Source: an uncultured Bacilli bacterium (GTDB lineage Bacteria; Bacillota_I; Bacilli_A; RF39; UBA660). Taken from it: a stretch of DNA of 15,169 nt. Under the pieces are notes generated by a model. The model had not been told where the DNA came from, did no database searches, and saw only the letters and a list, made by a program, of their open reading frames with translations. The stretch's first letter is position 1. Every line of letters starts with the position of its first letter. The stretch is taken from the NCBI GenBank assembly GCA_947631525.1, contig CANRLQ010000015.1:1-15169 (forward strand). The letters run 5' to 3'. The position numbers were made by a program, and so were the translations under genes. This document shows, piece after piece, positions 14,079 to 15,169 of the stretch.

Positions 14079-15169
14079 TTCTAAATCATTTTCTAATTTT
14101 GAAATATCATTTGGACTCATAAATACGAATACAGTATTACTATTTTCACTTAATTTATTAGCTTCATCCATATTTATATGTTCACCATTATCTAATTTAT
14201 TTATTATCATATCAGATGTAACATCTGGATAATCCTCTTGTTTTTCCCTAGCAGGGTGAATATCCATTAAATAAGCTTTATCAACTGTTTTCATTATTTC
14301 AACTAAATCATCAGCAAATTCCTTTGTTCTAGTAAAAGTATGTGGTTGAAAAATAGTAATAATCTTTTTATTTGGATATTTTTGTTTTACAGCTTTTATA
14401 GTTGCTTTTACTTCATTTGGATGATGAGCATAATCATCTATTATAACATTGTCTTTAACAACAGTTTCAGTAAACCTTCTTTTAGCACCTTTAAAAGTTT
14501 TAAATATTTTTACTACTTCTTTAGCTTCAATTCGTTCATAATAACAAATAGAAATAACAGCTAAAGCATCTAAAAGCATATGTTTTCCATATATTGGAAG
14601 ATCAAAAAATCCATAATAATTACCTTCTACTTCTACTTCAAAACTAGTTCCATCCTCTTTATAATTTATATTAATTGCTCTTATATCATTATCTTCATCT
14701 AGACCATAGTAAAATATTGAAGGTGTAATTTCTAACGAATGTGTATATGGATCATCCCCACAAGCTATAACCATCTTTTCTGTTTTATTGGCAAATTCTT
14801 GATATGCATCAATTACATCATCTATATCTTTATAGTAATCAACATGATCTAAATCAATATTTGTTATAACCGTATAATATGGATTATAATTCAAGAAATG
14901 TCTTTTATATTCGCATGATTCTAAAACAAATAATTCATTTTCTTTATTTGCAAAACCTGTACCATCACCTATTAAATAATTAGCACCTTTTATTTCATTT
15001 AAAACTAATGACATCATTGAAGTTGTTGTTGTTTTACCATGACATCCAGCTATACAAATAGTTTTGAATTTAGTAGTAAGTTTTCCTACCATTTCAACAT
15101 AAGAATAAATTTCTAAGTTTAATTCCTTAGCTTTTATTATTTCAGGATTATCATCTTTTATTGATTCTC
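14058..15169 (-). CDS. murC: UDP-N-acetylmuramate--L-alanine ligase, C-terminal part (5' end outside window)
   Basis: MurC joins L-alanine to UDP-N-acetylmuramic acid with ATP, the first amino-acid addition in cytoplasmic peptidoglycan precursor synthesis. The frame is open to the right edge and gives 369 codons, so about 70 N-terminal residues are missing against a usual 430-440. The internal ATG at 15092 is not the start: the codons upstream of it (NPEIIKAKELNLEIYSYVEM) are the conserved MurC segment before the P-loop. The ATP loop is GCHGKTTTT, with Cys where Thr or Ala is usual. Then come YLIGDGTG, ESCEYKRHFLNYNP, TNIDLDHVDYYKD, DDYAHHPNEVKATI and FQPHTFTRT. The CEYKRHFL form is that of Bacilli MurC proteins such as the Staphylococcus enzyme, in place of the EADESD of proteobacteria. 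It shows that this organism makes peptidoglycan. A hairpin containing its stop codon probably ends the transcript. Confidence 0.93.
   Translation of the reverse strand, partial: ESIKDDNPEIIKAKELNLEIYSYVEMVGKLTTKFKTICIAGCHGKTTTTSMMSLVLNEIKGANYLIGDGTGFANKENELFVLESCEYKRHFLNYNPYYTVITNIDLDHVDYYKDIDDVIDAYQEFANKTEKMVIACGDDPYTHSLEITPSIFYYGLDEDNDIRAININYKEDGTSFEVEVEGNYYGFFDLPIYGKHMLLDALAVISICYYERIEAKEVVKIFKTFKGAKRRFTETVVKDNVIIDDYAHHPNEVKATIKAVKQKYPNKKIITIFQPHTFTRTKEFADDLVEIMKTVDKAYLMDIHPAREKQEDYPDVTSDMIINKLDNGEHINMDEANKLSENSNTVFVFMSPNDISKLENDLEKILLEK

Noticed and set aside
14058..15092. murC as a complete 344-residue gene starting at 15092
   Set aside because: The frame continues upstream to the edge with conserved MurC sequence (NPEIIKAKELNLEIYSY), so ATG 15092 is an internal methionine.

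Overview
The window is very AT-rich (roughly three quarters A+T) and its genes look like those of a walled, low-GC member of the Bacillota, probably an uncultured gut-type lineage of the class Bacilli. Three things in the sequence point there: the partial MurC carries the ESCEYKRHFL variant of the Mur ligase core seen in Bacilli such as Staphylococcus; rsmE ends at a TGA exactly where RsmE proteins normally end, so TGA is a stop and the mycoplasma code is not in use; and most ribosome binding sites are AGGTGA or AGGAGG. The species cannot be named from the sequence.

Left part (1-4435), all on the minus strand: the N-terminal part of a RecD2-type helicase running off the left edge; a 176-residue unrecognised protein with its own promoter and terminator; the tRNA methylthiotransferase MtaB; a membrane-anchored, acidic, mostly disordered protein; and the 16S rRNA methyltransferase RsmE. 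The last three are packed as rsmE - membrane protein - mtaB, with a short terminator-like hairpin before mtaB. RNA modification is the shared theme of the two recognised enzymes.

Middle (4495-5361): a divergent pair of small unrecognised proteins (94 and 125 residues) whose start codons lie only about 50 bp apart, followed by a strong bidirectional terminator that separates them from the giant gene.

The giant gene (5362-12981, minus) fills half of the window. It encodes a 2539-residue exported zinc metallopeptidase of the M26 (IgA1 protease / Zmp) type. In order it has a signal peptide, a cohesin-like domain, a two-helix membrane hairpin with a lysine-rich inner loop, a dockerin-like pair of calcium loops, four tandem Ig-like modules of about 210 residues, a GLUG beta-solenoid, the HExxH...E peptidase domain and an acidic disordered tail. 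This is the most interesting object in the window. A cohesin and a dockerin on either side of a membrane hairpin in one protease is unusual and suggests self-clasping or polymerisation at the cell surface.

Right part (13284-15169), minus strand: a tRNA-Arg(CCT) with encoded CCA and its own terminator; a small HD-domain phosphohydrolase; and MurC, the peptidoglycan precursor ligase, running off the right edge. Several genes share a compact promoter layout in which a TATAAT box lies only 5 to 9 bases from the Shine-Dalgarno, implying very short 5' leaders.
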